The notes beneath the pieces were generated by a model. The model was given only the letters and a program-made list of their open reading frames with translations. It made no database searches and was not told the DNA's origin. The position numbers and the translations under genes are program-made. Positions 33,326-46,860 of a stretch of DNA of 64,000 bases are shown in pieces. This DNA comes from Dipteris shenzhenensis (lineage: Eukaryota; Polypodiophyta; Polypodiopsida; Gleicheniales), in the NCBI GenBank assembly GCA_047967505.1, contig CM106538.1. One strand, written 5' to 3'. The stretch's first letter is position 1. Every line of letters starts with the position of its first letter.

Positions 33326-34975
33326 AACCTTTTATTTGAATATGTATGTATGAGCATGTGCACACATGAACATATGTACACACATCTTATGTATATTTTA
33401 TTGCATATGTTATCATCTTTACGCCTTTTGGACCAAGGAAAAAAGAAGATATTGGGAATTTCTCTCAAGGGCCCAAAATGAGCTTCCTTTTTTCCTAATG
33501 GTGTGTGTGTGTGCATGTGTTCACGCATGCACATATGCATGCATGTGTGTGCATATTTGTTGAAAAAGGCCCAATTTGTTAGGTCCCATATGAGGAGTGC
33601 AACCTAGCTTGATAGTGGCAATAATGTAGGTAAGCATTGTGACACCATAAAGAGGGAGTGGGAGAGATTTCCATGCAGGCAACATACATGCCTCCTTGTG
33701 GGAATTCTTCTTGAATTGGGTCTAAAGGGTAGCCAATGAGGCCACCCTAGTCAACAGCTATGGCTAGCAGTAAGCCATAGTTTGGGCTAATTATGTGGCT
33801 TTATATAGCCTAGCCAAGTGTCCATGTTAGTGCTACTAGGCTAGGGAAGGATGGCATAATAAGTGCTACTGGGTTACGGAATCAAACAACAATTCTAGTG
33901 TGTTTGGGTCGATTACTTGGCTAGAAATAATTTCCTCTCCCCCTAACTTTCCAATCTCTAGCTTGGGGAACTTCAGGTTTGGGCCCCTCGAATTATCTTA
34001 TCCTCCTCACCACCTTCGAGCATGGGTGATATCAAGACCAAGGAATTGGCTAGGCAAAACACTCTATGCTCGAGTTTAAGAGTTACTTGCTTGGGCACCC
34101 ACTGGCAACCCATAAGCAAAAACTTTCTCCAAGGTCAAAATTGAGTATTAGAAGGGTTAGTAGAAGGCAATCCACGTGTTGCGAAAACAAAAAGTGAAAA
34201 AGTGGGGAGCGGTTTCCCTAGGGGGAGGAGGATTAATGTTGCCTTGAAAAGAAAAATAGTACTAATAATTAGTTTCTAAAGCTTTTGTTCTAAAAGATGG
34301 TGGTGACTTCTTTTTTACCTCTTTGGCATCAGCAAGGCTAGGGAGAGGATGCCTTCGATCAGGCCTATGCCAATTTGGTAGCCAATAAAGCATAATTAGG
34401 CAAACATTCCATACATTATGCCATTCTTTCTACTGATGCAAATTCATGATTAAGCCATTTCTCACGCTGATGGAAAGGAATGATTAGGGATTATGTTGTT
34501 CAAAGTGCTACTAGTGAGGGAGTTTGGGAGTGCACTAATACCATGTAGATATGGGTTTCAAGAGCATATACCCCAACTACTTTTTAATATGGATTAGAGC
34601 ATAACCTGCTCAATAGATTGGTGATCCTTGCATTGTGAGTGCTGTAAATAACGTATATAGTTGAGGCCTTTTAAATAGGCCTTTCTTTAGGCAACAACCT
34701 ACTTCCATAGGCCTATATGTAGTAAGAGAGTTAGTTGAGTGCCAATTAGCAATACTACAATTACATTGGTAGTTAGAGAAGGATTTGCCTACTTTACTCA
34801 CTACCTTCAATGAGAGAAACTATAAGACCTCTAAGCTCCAATGTTAATATAATTAATACAATAGGAAGCCAAAAGGAGTTATATTTATTTTAACTTAGCA
34901 AAAGGCCAAAAAATGAATGCAAACATATTAATATTTCTTTACATACATGCGTGCACACACACACATGTGCATGTG

Positions 34976-34976
<1 letters not shown>

Positions 34977-35015
<39 letters not shown>
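34977..35015. repeat. (TG)n microsatellite, short allele in unit B
   Basis: The counterpart of 26191-26264 with fewer units, so it is a length polymorphism between the duplicated units. Confidence 0.95.
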
Positions 35016-35016
<1 letters not shown>

Positions 35017-35132
35017 AATTACAAGACAAACATTATCCATCTTAGACTTATCAATCAAGACAATTTGTGATAGGATATTCTACCAAGAAAGCTTACAAAA
35101 AGATCAAATAATTTTGCTCAAAAAAATACAGG

Positions 35133-35435
35133 ATGATATTGAAGGAGCTCCACTCACCTGCATCCATCCACAACAAGGACAAGTTAGAACAAGATCCCTT
35201 ATTTGTGGGACTACAGGCTTCAATGCACAGCTCCACTTGTTATCGATGTCACAATATCATAGGTTATTCTAATACAGCAAAATTGAATCGACCTTGGATG
35301 GTGGTACACCGTGTGGCACCTCAATATTTGAGTCATAGGCATCCAAATGCTCCATGTTTACGGTGTGAGCTCTTCACACTTTCTGAAACATATTTTTACA
35401 AATTACCCCAGGACAGAGGACAGAAGAAACTTTAG
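35133..35435 (+). CDS. Hypothetical frame with two CxxC pairs (unit B)
   Basis: Duplicate of 26382-26684, with the changes Q to L near residue 27 and D to N in HPNAPC. No function is assigned. Confidence 0.25.
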   Translation: MILKELHSPASIHNKDKLEQDPLFVGLQASMHSSTCYRCHNIIGYSNTAKLNRPWMVVHRVAPQYLSHRHPNAPCLRCELFTLSETYFYKLPQDRGQKKL

Positions 35436-35534
35436 TCTAGTCTGATATGGAGAAAGTTTTATCTCCATTGAAGCTATAAACAAGCTTCCTATAGAGACCA
35501 AGGATTTAATCATATAGATTACCATTTGCTGAAA

Positions 35535-36550
35535 TTTAGAAATAGACATCTAGTGGTCTTGATTCATGTTTATAGGAATATGACAATAATATGCTTAGTG
35601 AAAAAATCATCATACCTTTAGAATAAGAGTAACTATGTAGATGTATGGAGTATCTTTGCACATCCACCTTTCACGTAGAAGACTCCGTTGGCCAATACGT
35701 GAAGTATCTGTGTAGCTATCAAGATTAAGCGATCATACACAGCTTAACAAGTTAGACGGCCACTATGAATACTTGTTCGTGGTATGGCTTTATTTGGGTG
35801 TCAATCAATGTATACTTGGTTTGATTCCGTTGCAAAAACTTTCCGTCAATAGTGAGTGGTCTTCAGGTCTTTAGCTATGCCGCGAGATCCTTCCTTGCCT
35901 TTGGCGTAAAATTCAATCGTTCAACCACTTTGTTATCCTATCTCCATGCAAAGGAGAATAGCACGATTTCTACATGCATGGTTCAAGGCAGAGTTACGCT
36001 CAAGAAGTCTATGGGCAATATAACTACTGACTGAGATCAACGAGTTTATAAGAGCCATGTCTCGTCCCTGAGCAATGATCAGAGTCTTCTTATGGTTATA
36101 AGAGCTACGATGTCTTGTGGACGTCCATATCAGCAGCTTCTTTCCTTTACAGGGAGTCCACATAGCTTGCCTCTCTCGCTATCAATCTTGCAAAGGGATG
36201 GACAAGAGTATTGGCGGTAGTATAGTTCAGAAGCTATCGTATGAGCAAGAAAAAGAAAGAGAGATGACCAAGCACAATGCATTAACCTTGAAGCTGCGTT
36301 TTGAATCACAATGGTTTGAGTGGGAGGCTTTATATAGCCATCAACATATTCAGGCCGACCTTGTCGGTCTATATTTATGCAACGCTTCACCTTATATGTG
36401 CATTTCCATGCAATGTCCCATGGCTAAATTAAAAAACAATATCCCTTAATAGCAATTCCTCATGGATTAGCAGATGTTTGAACACAAAAGGTCATGGTCT
36501 AGCTTTTATGGTAAGTCTAGGATTTACTACTTCTAAAAAGGTACACACAC
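35535..36550. repeat. Direct repeat bounding the RT element, left copy (unit B)
   Basis: Duplicate of 26784-27800. Confidence 0.75.
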
Positions 36551-36951
36551 ATTTGTGTGTGTGCCCAACCGTCTGCCCACACAATCACAAACCCACACCC
36601 TATGAGAGTCACCATGTCCCCTCGTAGGGAGGGGATCATGGTGCCCACCTTTAGAACTGAAAGACATCCGAAGAAGCCTAGTTTAGATCATGAGTGTTCG
36701 ATCAATGTTTCAGGAACAACAATTTATGAGAAAGTCAATTATAATCCCTAATCAAATTTTGATTTGAAAAAGTAGAATATATACAAATTTTATTAGATCC
36801 TCGGTCGTGATCAAAATGCCATGGAAATCTCCCTTGAAAAAGTTACAAACGAGGGTCGCCATGTTCCTCGTAGAGAGGGGTCATGGTGTCCACCTTTTGA
36901 AGAGAAAGAACTTAGACAAATAATAGTTTAAAAGCATTGTTTTGAGTGATA

Positions 36952-38684
36952 TCAAATAATTTTTATTAGATCACGAGAATTGATTGAAGTCCCAGGAAAA
37001 TCACTGTTAAGGAAGTTAGAAACAACCCTCCTGAGTCTCAAGCTATTACAACCATTTTTCGAAAAGTATCTGAAAAGCTTACGAATAAAATAAGCCACCT
37101 GTTTTTCATTGTTGCAAATGTAAATGATAGGCATAATCTGAGAGCATATAGCCATATAGCAAAGTTTAGATGGTCTATTGCTATCCACCTTGATGAATCT
37201 TGAAATCTTAAAAGGGAGGGAATCCCTTTTGTCATATTTTAAGATGACGAAGGTCCCATCATGTACTGATGTGATAATGACCTCTGTGCTAAGAAACTTA
37301 GCACTAGTTCCAATTATACAACCATTCTCCAATCGGCAAAAACTTGTGGTATCAGCAATAATCTCCACGAACTTAAGAGGATAAATACAATTATCCCCAA
37401 TGGAATAGAATATCATAGGGTTAGGTATATTGACCAGGCAAATGTCATCAATGTATCTAAAGGGATATTGAAACCATTTCAAAATATTCCATCTGCCTTG
37501 TCTGGCCGAATTGATGTAGAATTTGTATTCAAAGTAAAATAGGTAAAGATTGCACCAAATGGGTGAGCAAGATAAGCCCATAGGAATTCCCTTCTTTTGC
37601 CTCTAGGTTATGTTGTTAAGTTGAACGTACATGTTGGAAATGAGCCATGAATTAATTTTAATGACCGTCTCCATATCATAGTTTAGCTCAAATCCACCTA
37701 TCAAAGTCCATATACCTTCAATTGGAGAGTGAGGCTTTTTTCAAAAAGAGATAAAGTTGAAGCTACTATCCTTGAATGTCATAATGATTACCTCCCTTAT
37801 GATGTTAACTAGACCAAGTTCGCCTTCTAGAGGAATGTTTTCATAGCATTGTGCTATGTCAGCTGAAAAAATACTAAATATTTTGTCGGGAAGATTTAGA
37901 GTGTAGTCATAGAGGGATTCAATCCCCCACCAATAAGAACAATTTACTCCACCTCTGAGAAAGAGCTCATGTTGTGTTTTAGCGCATTTACTTTTAAGTT
38001 GTGAAACGCATGTTTTTAATATGCATGTATTGATAAGTCCAATTTCATTATAAATGCAACCAACAGCATTGGTAATCCATCTAAAGGTGTTCTTATGGGC
38101 TTTGTATATACCCATAATAAATGGTAATTTAGTGGATAGAGGTGTTACAGAAAATGCTTGGAGTTCGGTTTCAATTTTCACTTCAATATTTAATTTATTT
38201 TCTAACTCGAAATCTCCATCATTAAGTCTTTCGAAGGCCGAGTCATGAGCAAATTTCCGACATACCAATGCAATGTTATAAGAAGCCTTGTCAATACCAT
38301 GCATGAAAAAATGGTCTTTGAGAGTTCTAAGATTTTCCCAAAAATATTTATCACCCCATACATCTTTCATAAATTTCTTATGGTTGGGTAACTTTCTGTA
38401 TTGGTTCCATAGACAATCATAAGAGAATTTTTTAAACAATTTTAAAGTAGCCCGTAGGGAGATGCCAAGTATGTGGCATAAATTTTTCCAGGCTTGTTCA
38501 AGTGCTTTATGAGCATCACGTATACAAGGCCTTTTAACCGGTATGTGGTTAAGTCCTTTTTTGAGCTCATGTCTTAACGGTTCGTAATCAACTATACTCA
38601 AATCACAAGTAACCACACGATTCCATTTTTTATCGATAAATTTACTAAATTTGTGGCATGAGCATTGTCACTCAGTATTATCGC
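36952..38684 (-). pseudogene. Penelope-like reverse transcriptase, unit B
   Basis: Duplicate of the pseudogene at 28206-29930, with a few residue changes and the same TGA and TAG interruptions. The inactivating stops therefore predate the 8.76 kb duplication. Motifs A (FSADIAQCYENIP), B (IPMGLSCSP) and C (RYIDDICL) are unchanged. Confidence 0.65.
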
Positions 38685-38768
38685 AAAAAGTATCTTTTGG
38701 AGAATAAATGTACCCCAGTAGATTTTTGTGGAGTTTCCAAGTTAACAAGATTTCATCAAAGATAGTAT

Positions 38769-39790
38769 TTTTTAGAAATAGACATCCAGTGGTCCTGATT
38801 CATGTTTATAGGAATATGACAATAATATGCTTAGTGAAAAAATCATCATACCTTTAGAATAAGAGTAACTATGTAGATGTATGGAGTATCTTTGCGCATT
38901 TACCTTTCACGTAGAAGACTCCGTTGGCCAATACGTGAAGTATCTGTGTAGCTATCAAGATTGAGCGATCATACAGAGCTTAACAAGTTAGACCGCCACT
39001 ATGAATACTTGTTCATGGTATGGCTTTATTTGGGTGTCAATCAATGTATACCTGGTTTGATTCCATTGTAGAAACTTTCCGTCAATAGTGAGTGGTCTTC
39101 AGGCCTTTAGCTATGCCGCGAGATCCTTCCTTGCCTTTGGCGTAAAATTCAATCGTTCAGCCACTTTGTTATCCTATCTCCATGCAAAGGAGAATAGCAC
39201 GATTTCTACGTGCATGGTTCAAGGTAGAGTTATGCTCAAGAAGTCTATGGGCAATATAACTACTGACTGAGATCAACGAGTGTATAGGAGCCGTGTCTCA
39301 TCCCTGGACTGAGCAATGATCATAGTCTTCTTATGGTTATAAGAGCTACGATGTCTTGTGGACGTCCATATCAGCAGCTTCTTTCCTTTACAGGGAGTCC
39401 ACACAGCTTGCCTCTCTCGCTATCAATCTTGCAAAGGGATGGACAAGAGTATTGGCAGTAGTATAGTTCAGAAGCTATCGTATGAGCAAGAAAAAGAAAC
39501 AGAAACGACCAAGCATAATGCATTAACCTTGAAGCTGCGTTTTGAATCGCAATGGTTTAAGTGGGAGGCTTTATATAGCCATCAACGTATTCAGGCCGAC
39601 CCTGTCGGTCTATATTCATGCAACGTTTCACCTTATATGTGCATTTCCATGCAACGTCCCATGGCTAAATTAAAAAACAATATCCCTTAATAGCAATTCC
39701 TCACGGATTAGCAGATGTTTGAACACAAAAGGTCATGGTCTAGCTTTTATGGTAAGTCCAGGATTTACTACTTCTAAAAAGGTACACACA
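38769..39790. repeat. Direct repeat bounding the RT element, right copy (unit B)
   Basis: Duplicate of 30025-31040, followed by a longer (TG)n run to about 39828. Confidence 0.75.
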
Positions 39791-39793
39791 CAC

Positions 39794-39831
<38 letters not shown>

Positions 39832-40078
39832 CTCTCATGGGAGATACGAGCAAGACAGAGGGCTTTTTTGGATAAAGCTTGTTCGTCAAAAGAGTTTTTA
39901 AAAAGCCTCCATTACAAGAGGTAGTCTGCAAGTATTTGCCAAGTCCTTATGCCTTGTGGTTATTGGACTTCCTCTCGATCATAACTTGTTATAGTTGTGT
40001 CACTCATTTTGCTTTATATAGTTTGGGCATGCAAATCTACCTTCACCAGAAGTGCTATTTGACGCACGATGACAGCTT

Positions 40079-40268
40079 TTGCAGCATGTCTTTCCCATTG
40101 TTTCTTTTGCATAGGCTTTGGAGTTTGAGGACACCTTCACTGAAAGGGAATTATCTAATGCAATCAAATCTTGTGGTAGATGGAAGTTTCCAAGATGGGA
40201 TGCTCACTATTGAATTTTTTTCTTGCATATTGGAATATCCTCAAGATTCACAAAGACCAGCAGCCTAG
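40079..40268 (+). pseudogene. LINE RT scrap (unit B)
   Basis: Duplicate of 31323-31514. A small deletion (GGTCTC reduced to GCTC near 40202) breaks the frame at the WDGL motif. Confidence 0.5.
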
Positions 40269-40377
40269 CTTGCTACCTCTGAATTTTCTAGCCGATGGAA
40301 GAAACGATGGAGAGGCCAAAGACTATGCACAAATGCAGGACTCAGAATCCGCCGCCCCACCACCCCAACATGAAAAA

Positions 40378-40719
40378 TCTCTACCTTGAAAATCCTTAGT
40401 GCTTTGTCAATGTCTCCAGGGAATCTATAGAGCACAGCCATAAAGAGGCTAGCTATGTACATGCCATCCAAGGTAGTGACTTGGAGATGTGGGGAAGACA
40501 TTCCACAAGAGAAAGCATTTCAAGTTATGGAAATTGAAACACAATGACCTTGTACAAGAAAGCATACAAGATTGGGATCACATTGTATCGAAGGGGGGGG
40601 GTTAGTATTGTTTGCTATGACTCTTGCCATGGTGAAAAGAGTAGTGGAGCATATAAGCAGGGGAGCATATGGGTGGATGAGAACTACATATGATCAATTG
40701 CACTTGGTAAAATTAACAA
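40378..40719. other. No recognised gene; right flank of the duplication
   Basis: Unique DNA follows the end of unit B. A run of nine Gs lies near 40593-40601. It is probably a decayed LINE middle region. Confidence 0.4.
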
Positions 40720-40977
40720 ATGCTGGATTCATGGAAGAAAGGGCTTGTTAAGCTTCTTCCAATGAAGCAAATATGTGAATCATTAGCTGATTGGAGACCT
40801 ATCACTCTCATGCCAGTTATTTATAAGATCATCACCAAAATGGTGGTTGATCACATAAAAGGATACATACATGATGGTCTCCATCCTCACAATATGGATT
40901 TGTTCCTCACAAGGCATATGGCAATGTTGGGGAGTGTATCTACATGTGACCCATCTCTTAATGTCTTGACCAAGTAG
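40720..40977 (+). pseudogene. LINE reverse transcriptase fragment
   Basis: The frame contains SLADWRPITLMPVIYKIITK then HIKGYIHDGL. This matches the non-LTR RT block RPISLxNVxYKIxxKxxxxRL with its following region. It is likely part of the same broken LINE as the scrap at 40079. It is followed by an opposite-strand copia relic. Confidence 0.6.
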
Positions 40978-40982
40978 AAGCT

Positions 40983-42990
40983 CATCAAATTTATAGGACA
41001 TATATTTATCCACCATTGTCCGTATGAAAGCACTCGATATAACACCCAAGATCCTTCTCTATCATTCTTTTAAATTGGCAAAACATTTGAAAGGCATCAC
41101 TTTTGGCTTTCAAGAAATAAACCCATGTCATTCGGTTGTAATCATCTATCAAAGTGATATAATATCTTGCTTCCCTAGGTGTTGCATGATCTGTGGGTCC
41201 CCAAATATTTGAGTGAACTATTTCCAAAAGGTACTTGCTCATTCTTTGGAAATGGCAATCTTGTTTGTTTGGCTAATTGACATGCATGGCATACATGGCC
41301 AAAATCTATATGGTGAAATATGGGCAACCTTCCCACCAATTCTTTGGTTTCCAGCCCTCTCACCAATTCTTTGGTTTGCATCTCCTTCAAGCATCTATAA
41401 TTAACGTGTCCAAGTCTCTTGTGCCAAAGTTCAATCTCTTGATCTTGTTTGGGGGCATTATTGGCATACATACCTTGCTGTAAATAGGGCTATCCTGTAT
41501 CAAATGTGAATAATTTTACTCTCTTTTGATCGTTGGCAACAATCTTGCCCACTTTGCCATTATGAAACTCCTCTACAAAGCATCCAAACTTATCAAAGCA
41601 CACTTGGTAGTCTTCATTAGCCATTTGGGCAATGGAAGAAAGATCTTTGGTGATTGTGGGCACATGTAAAACATCTCCTAATGTATTCTCCCTCACCATA
41701 TTTATCCCTCAAGGGAATATTGCCAATATGAGTAATCTTGTACATAGTATCATCTCCCATAGAAACAACCTCCTCACCGGGCATCTCATCCTTGTGAATG
41801 AACCACTCACCATGATGAATTCTCCACACCATATTTATCCCTCAAGGGAATATCACCAATATGAGTAATCTTGTGCATAGTATAATCTCCCATAGAAACA
41901 AACTCCCCACCGGGCATCTCATCCTTGTAAATGAACCACACACCACCATGATGAACCAACCATAACTAAAGGAATGCTCTTGCATGTTGCTCATAACATG
42001 CTCCATATTAAAGAGGTGAGTGCCATATCCATGTTCATGTGCATACTCTCTTTCACCAACATAATGATTGTAAAAATGCCCATATTTTCCACAAAAGTGG
42101 CAAGTTCCAACTTGTGGAGTATGAGTGGCCCTTCCTCTACCATAGGATGTCACTCTGCTCCTTCCTCTTGGCATGTAACCTTGTCCTCTTTGCGCAAATT
42201 TATTTCTGCCCATAGTGTTTTGAGGGGCATATGAAGCTCTTCCATGGCCTCTTGGGGGTCCACTTCATCCTACAAATTGTTTCCTGCACTCCTTGTGGAG
42301 GCTTTGAGCCCAAGCTTCACCTCTTCCATCATGCCTAATGCACCCACCTTCTCAAAATCGGCTAGAGTGCCTCACATGGAAATAGAAGTGTCCAAAGATT
42401 TGTATTGAGAGCCCACACTATTCAAAGTGATAAACAACAAATCTCATCTTTCACATTGCAATTTATGAAAGCTAAGTCTTCCATGATTTCCCTTATCTCA
42501 CCCACATAGTTCGTGATGCTTCTATTTCCTCTCCACATTCCGTGGAGTTGCTGCTTGAGCTGAATTTTCCTTGCTTCCATGCTTGTGCCATATACTTTGT
42601 GAATAATATCCCAAGCTTCTTTAGGTGTACTAGCCTTCTTGATGTGAGGGATGAGTGTATCGGAAATGCATAAAGATATCCAATGCAAAACTTTTCTGGA
42701 TTTTTCCACCCATGTTTTGTACTTCAATTTCAGCTCATTCGATGGTCCATCCCATGGCATCTCTGGGCATTCATCTTCGCTCGTAATCAATCCCCAAACA
42801 CCTTTTCCCATGAGAAAATTTTCCATTCTATAAGACCGCGCACTATAATTATCCTTAGTGAGTTTTTCACCCACTATTTGGGTTACTTAAGTGGTCTCAC
42901 CCATGCTTCATTGACAATACTTGCTTCCAAATGCAACTCAGCAAGTCTCCTATCAATGGTACTTTTCTCATTTTTTTGAGCACACTCACT
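40983..42990 (-). pseudogene. Ty1/copia gag-pol, truncated
   Basis: Read on the minus strand from about 42990: a gag region with NYSARSYRMENFLMGKGVWG and PKEAWDIIHKVYG (UBN2-type copia gag), then a zinc knuckle CHFCGKYGHFYNHY whose last Cys is lost. Next come a protease-to-integrase linker (LGDVLHVPTITKDLSSI), a GAG-pre-integrase domain ELWHKRLGHVNYRCLKEM with CxxC (CHACQLAKQ), and an integrase start (DIWGP-like SNIWGPTD, YYITLIDDYNR, HTDNGG) where it stops at about 40983. RT and RNase H are absent. A tandem copy of about 110 bp (the CACCATATTTATCCCTCAAG phrase) lies at 41694-41930. It is dead through frameshifts. Confidence 0.75.
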
Positions 42991-45799
42991 TCAAGTGAGG
43001 TAAATGGCATCCAAATCTGAGAAATAACCCCTTTTCAAGTGCTTACAATTGCTCAAATTTTAGGAATCCAAGAGTATCAAATTTGAGCACTAAACATTCC
43101 ACTTTTGGGCATCAATTCAAGCATGTACCAATGCACTTTTTGCATTTCCCAATTCTGTAAATGGGCGTATTTTGGCATCAAATGGCCAACAAATGCCTTC
43201 CAAACTTGCTCTTGCAATGCTTTGCCAAACTGAAAATTATCCCACTCTCTTGGGCATCAAACGCATCCAATTTCGGGCATACATGCCCTCGTATGCATCT
43301 TGCAATTCAAATTTAATGGGGAAACTTTATTCCATGTGTTCTAATGCATCAACACTTCATAAACTGGGCATGTAACCTCTGGTATCAAATCTTTTCTGCC
43401 CCAAATGTGTAATTCTCTGATTTTGGCATGCAATTCTTGCAACAAATGCTATCCCAAATGGCATTTCCTTCCACCCTACTACCCACGGGTACTATGCTAA
43501 TTTTTTAAAATCAAAGAAATCACACTTTGCAGTCACACAAGAGCAATACACACTTACTTGATCTCCCAATGGAATTGCCCAACAACTTTAACAAGCAAAT
43601 TTAAATATGCTTCTATGCATCAAACATCCTTCTCTAACCCCAATTGCAAATGAGGCAATTGTCCTTTCTGCCCACTTGAAGCCTCAACACTCTTGTATGA
43701 ACCAAAACACCTTGATGTAAGGGTGAAGGAGGGGATATATGTCCAAAGGTTCAGGATCTATTTACGCCCACTTTTTTTCTTTCTTATCCAAAGTCTTTAA
43801 GGGACCCTAAGAAATTTTGCTGTAAAACATTTTCTAAAAATACACAAATTTGAGCTCGATTCAGTTTGCCTTCAACATCTCAACATGCTTGCTCCTTGTG
43901 AGGCACATCTTGGATATTGGGCTTGTATCTATACACTCATGGGTTCCAAGAATTTGGAAGCAATCGAAGTGGAGGATGGGACAAAACCCTCAAATACAGC
44001 TTGCACTCCACTGCAAGCACATTGTAGATGACCTTTGTGAAGCCTCCAGCCGTGCCTCCAACTAAGTCTTCGCTGCCAATTCTACTCTCCATTCCTATAT
44101 CCATATCGGATGTGTGTGATCTCTTATCAAGGTGTTGTCCTAGTAAAGGTGTCAGACTCCACAATGTATTATTCTATTTCAATTGAATCACTTCCTCGAA
44201 CATAGTGGGTTGTACGATCATATATTACAATTGAGAGTTTCTTCCCTGTAGGATACACAGAAAGGTTATAGAGATCTTTGGAGGTAGCCTCAAAACATGC
44301 CAGCCATGTGAATCTCTATCTTGGAGTAACATGAACTCAAAATAGATATATTCTTTGCTTGTCCATGTCTATCTTATTCACACGTCTACAAATCCATCCT
44401 TGAGGCCTTACTACACTTTTGCTATGCCTTCATACTACAATACTATTAGTTATCTCAAGCATTACCTGTGATGTCGAGAAACAACCCCGACTTTAAGGCT
44501 TCGTCCCTGTTGCAAAGATTTCAGCAACAATGAATACCCCCATGATCACATGCAACTCCAGATACAAGCAAAGTCCTCCCTACAGCTTCGGGAACCCAAG
44601 ATACTATTGCAACATCATTTTTGCATTCCTCTTATTTGTGGGACTGTAAACACCTTTCTTGAAGTGGGTAGCAGCTTCTGCCTCCAAGCTACAACAACAG
44701 TACATCTTCTTTCAAGGCTCGTTGCCCTTCAGATGGCTCTGATACCACATTGAAGATGGAAGGTAGAACCTAGTAAATTTCATGAACCTCTTTCATCTAT
44801 TACGGGGGGAGTTAAGAGATTACACCTCCAATACACTTTTTTATCTTCACATGCAAGAGACTCCTAAAGTCTCTTCACACTTGTACTTTAAAGAAACCAC
44901 CTCATCATCTACATATCCACATACATACATGTACTCTCATCCATACATCTATGCATCTACATCAAGAGGCATCTTTCAATAGCCACTCAATCACAGCAAA
45001 GCTACTTTGAGAAACTACTAGTTAGGCAGGTAGCATTGTGGGATGAAAAGAAATTCTCTCCTCTCGTTGAGGCATGTGTAAATTCAGAATTCAAAATTAT
45101 ATTATTAAATCTGATTTTTAGGGAATGATAAGAAGATGCTTAAGCGTCAAAATGTCTCCTCTGTGGTTCAAAATGTCTCCTGAGTCCTCTATACATGTCT
45201 TGCATTTCATCTCGCTCTAGCTAGTCTCCATCCATCTCCATCTTGATTTGGACTTCTATAGATCTTGGATTCAAACTCGTAGAGAAATCGTAGGAGTAAA
45301 GGAAATTCCCTTCCAACAATTACGAGTGGCTACTAAAAATCCTCCATCTGCCTAAACACTGTAATGAGAAGACCTTTATTTGTATTCTAGGTTTGACAGA
45401 GGCATCATAATCTATCACATTGTAATTTTCAGGAGACAGACATGGCATGAGAAGGCATTTATTCGTATTCTAGGTTCGACAAAGGCATGATAATATATCG
45501 CATCGTTTGTGCTTTTCTATTCATATGAATTCTTAGACAGTAATTTGATAGGAGGCTCACATCTTTGCATGGTTGTGTTCTTTTACAATGGTCTAGAATC
45601 TGTGTTCCTTGTGCAACAATTCAATATAGATGTGCTCTCTTGTTGTGATATATTTGTGCCCTCGCTCACCTCCTACCCTACTCCTGTCCTCTCTGGGTTC
45701 CCTCTCTCTAGCGTGCCACCTTTACTCTACTGCTTAGGCCTCTACTCTGCCTCAAGTTTTTATAGTTGGGACGAAGGATTCTAGACACCATTGTGAGAG
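42991..45799. other. No recognised gene; one copia-type primer-binding site
   Basis: This is mostly unassigned, rich in GGGCAT and CAAAT words around 43.0-43.5 kb. The primer-binding site at 44735 is listed separately. Confidence 0.45.
44735..44747 (-). promoter_or_regulatory. Copia primer-binding site (initiator-Met tRNA)
   Basis: The minus strand reads TGGTATCAGAGCC, the canonical plant copia site. A 5' LTR should lie to its right. It may belong to the gag-pol relic at 41-43 kb, although the 1.8 kb leader would be long. Confidence 0.65.
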
Positions 45800-46860
45800 G
45801 TGGTGGAAGATTTTGTCTTCCTGGTGAGAGGCAACGCAAGACAAGCCCCAACGAAAGATTCTAGTGTCTACTATGAGAGGCATTGGAAGATTATGGTAGG
45901 TGCACGAGTCTGGATGATGCAAGGTCTGTTTTTACAGAGATGCTATAGCAAGATGTGGGTCCATAGAAAAGAGGCTTTGCAACCGTTGGGGAAAATGTAG
46001 GTCAAAAGCTTCTAGCTATACAAGATCATCTTCATTTGTGATGTGGATGCATCTGTGAGTGTGGTAGCCCTAGAACAGATTCCAATGATTCAAGCCTCTA
46101 TTGTTGATTCAGATATTACTATGAGAAATGCACTTATCAATGTGTATGACAAGTGTGGGAGCCTTAGACGATGTAAGGGCAGTGTTTGTAGAAATACTAC
46201 ATCAAAATGAGGTTTCTTGAAATGCTATTATTAGTGCATCCCTAGTGCATATACTCCTCTCATGCATGATGAATGAATGGACTATAGGGATATGAGCTAT
46301 AGTGTATGGCAAGTGTAATAGCCTTAGACACTGCAAGGCAGCAGGATGTGGGTCCATAGAAAAGAGGCTTTGCAACTGTTGGGGAAAATGCAGGTCAAAA
46401 GCTTCGAGCTATACAAGATCATCCTCATTTGTGATGTGGATGCATCTGTGAGTGTGGCAGCCCTAGAACAGATTCCAATGATTCAAGCCTCTATTGTTGA
46501 GTCAGATATTACTATCAAAAATGCCCTTATCAATGTGTACGACAAGTGTGGGAGCCTTAGATGATGTAAGGGCAGTGTTTGTAGAAATACTACATCAAAA
46601 TGAGGTTTCTTGAAATGCCATTATCAGTGCATCCCTAGTGCATATACTCCTCTCATGCATGACGAATGAATGAACTATAGGGATACGAGCTGTAGTGTAT
46701 GGCAAGTGTGATAGCCTTAGATGATGTAAGGGCAGTGTTTGTAGAAAAACTACATCAAAATGTGGGTTCTTGAAATGCCATTATCAGTGCATCCCTAGTG
46801 TATATACTCCTCTCATGCATGATGAGTGAATGGACTATAGGGATATGAGCTTTAGTGCTA
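45800..46860 (+). pseudogene. PPR fragments in tandem repeats of about 395 bp
   Basis: Frames give PPR wording: EALQLLGKMQVKSFELYK, ICDVDASVSVAALEQ, IVESDITIKNALINVYDKCG. This is the usual helix-pair pattern with NALIxMYxKCG. The segment 45951-46338 is repeated at 46346-46735, with a partial third copy to about 46860. All copies have stops and frame changes. PPR proteins bind organelle RNA; these copies cannot encode one. Confidence 0.65.

Larger units (their letters stand above)
31620..40377 (+). repeat. Tandem duplication, unit B (about 8.76 kb)
   Basis: This is the direct copy of unit A. Unit A ends and unit B ends with the same phrase, CCAACATGAAAAAT, while unit A begins after GGGAG. The AAAAT shared at the joint is the only visible junction homology. 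Unit-B-specific changes include an extra 26-bp direct copy of ATTCTATCCTATACACTTGC... near 31846 and a shorter (TG)n run near 34980. Confidence 0.9.
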
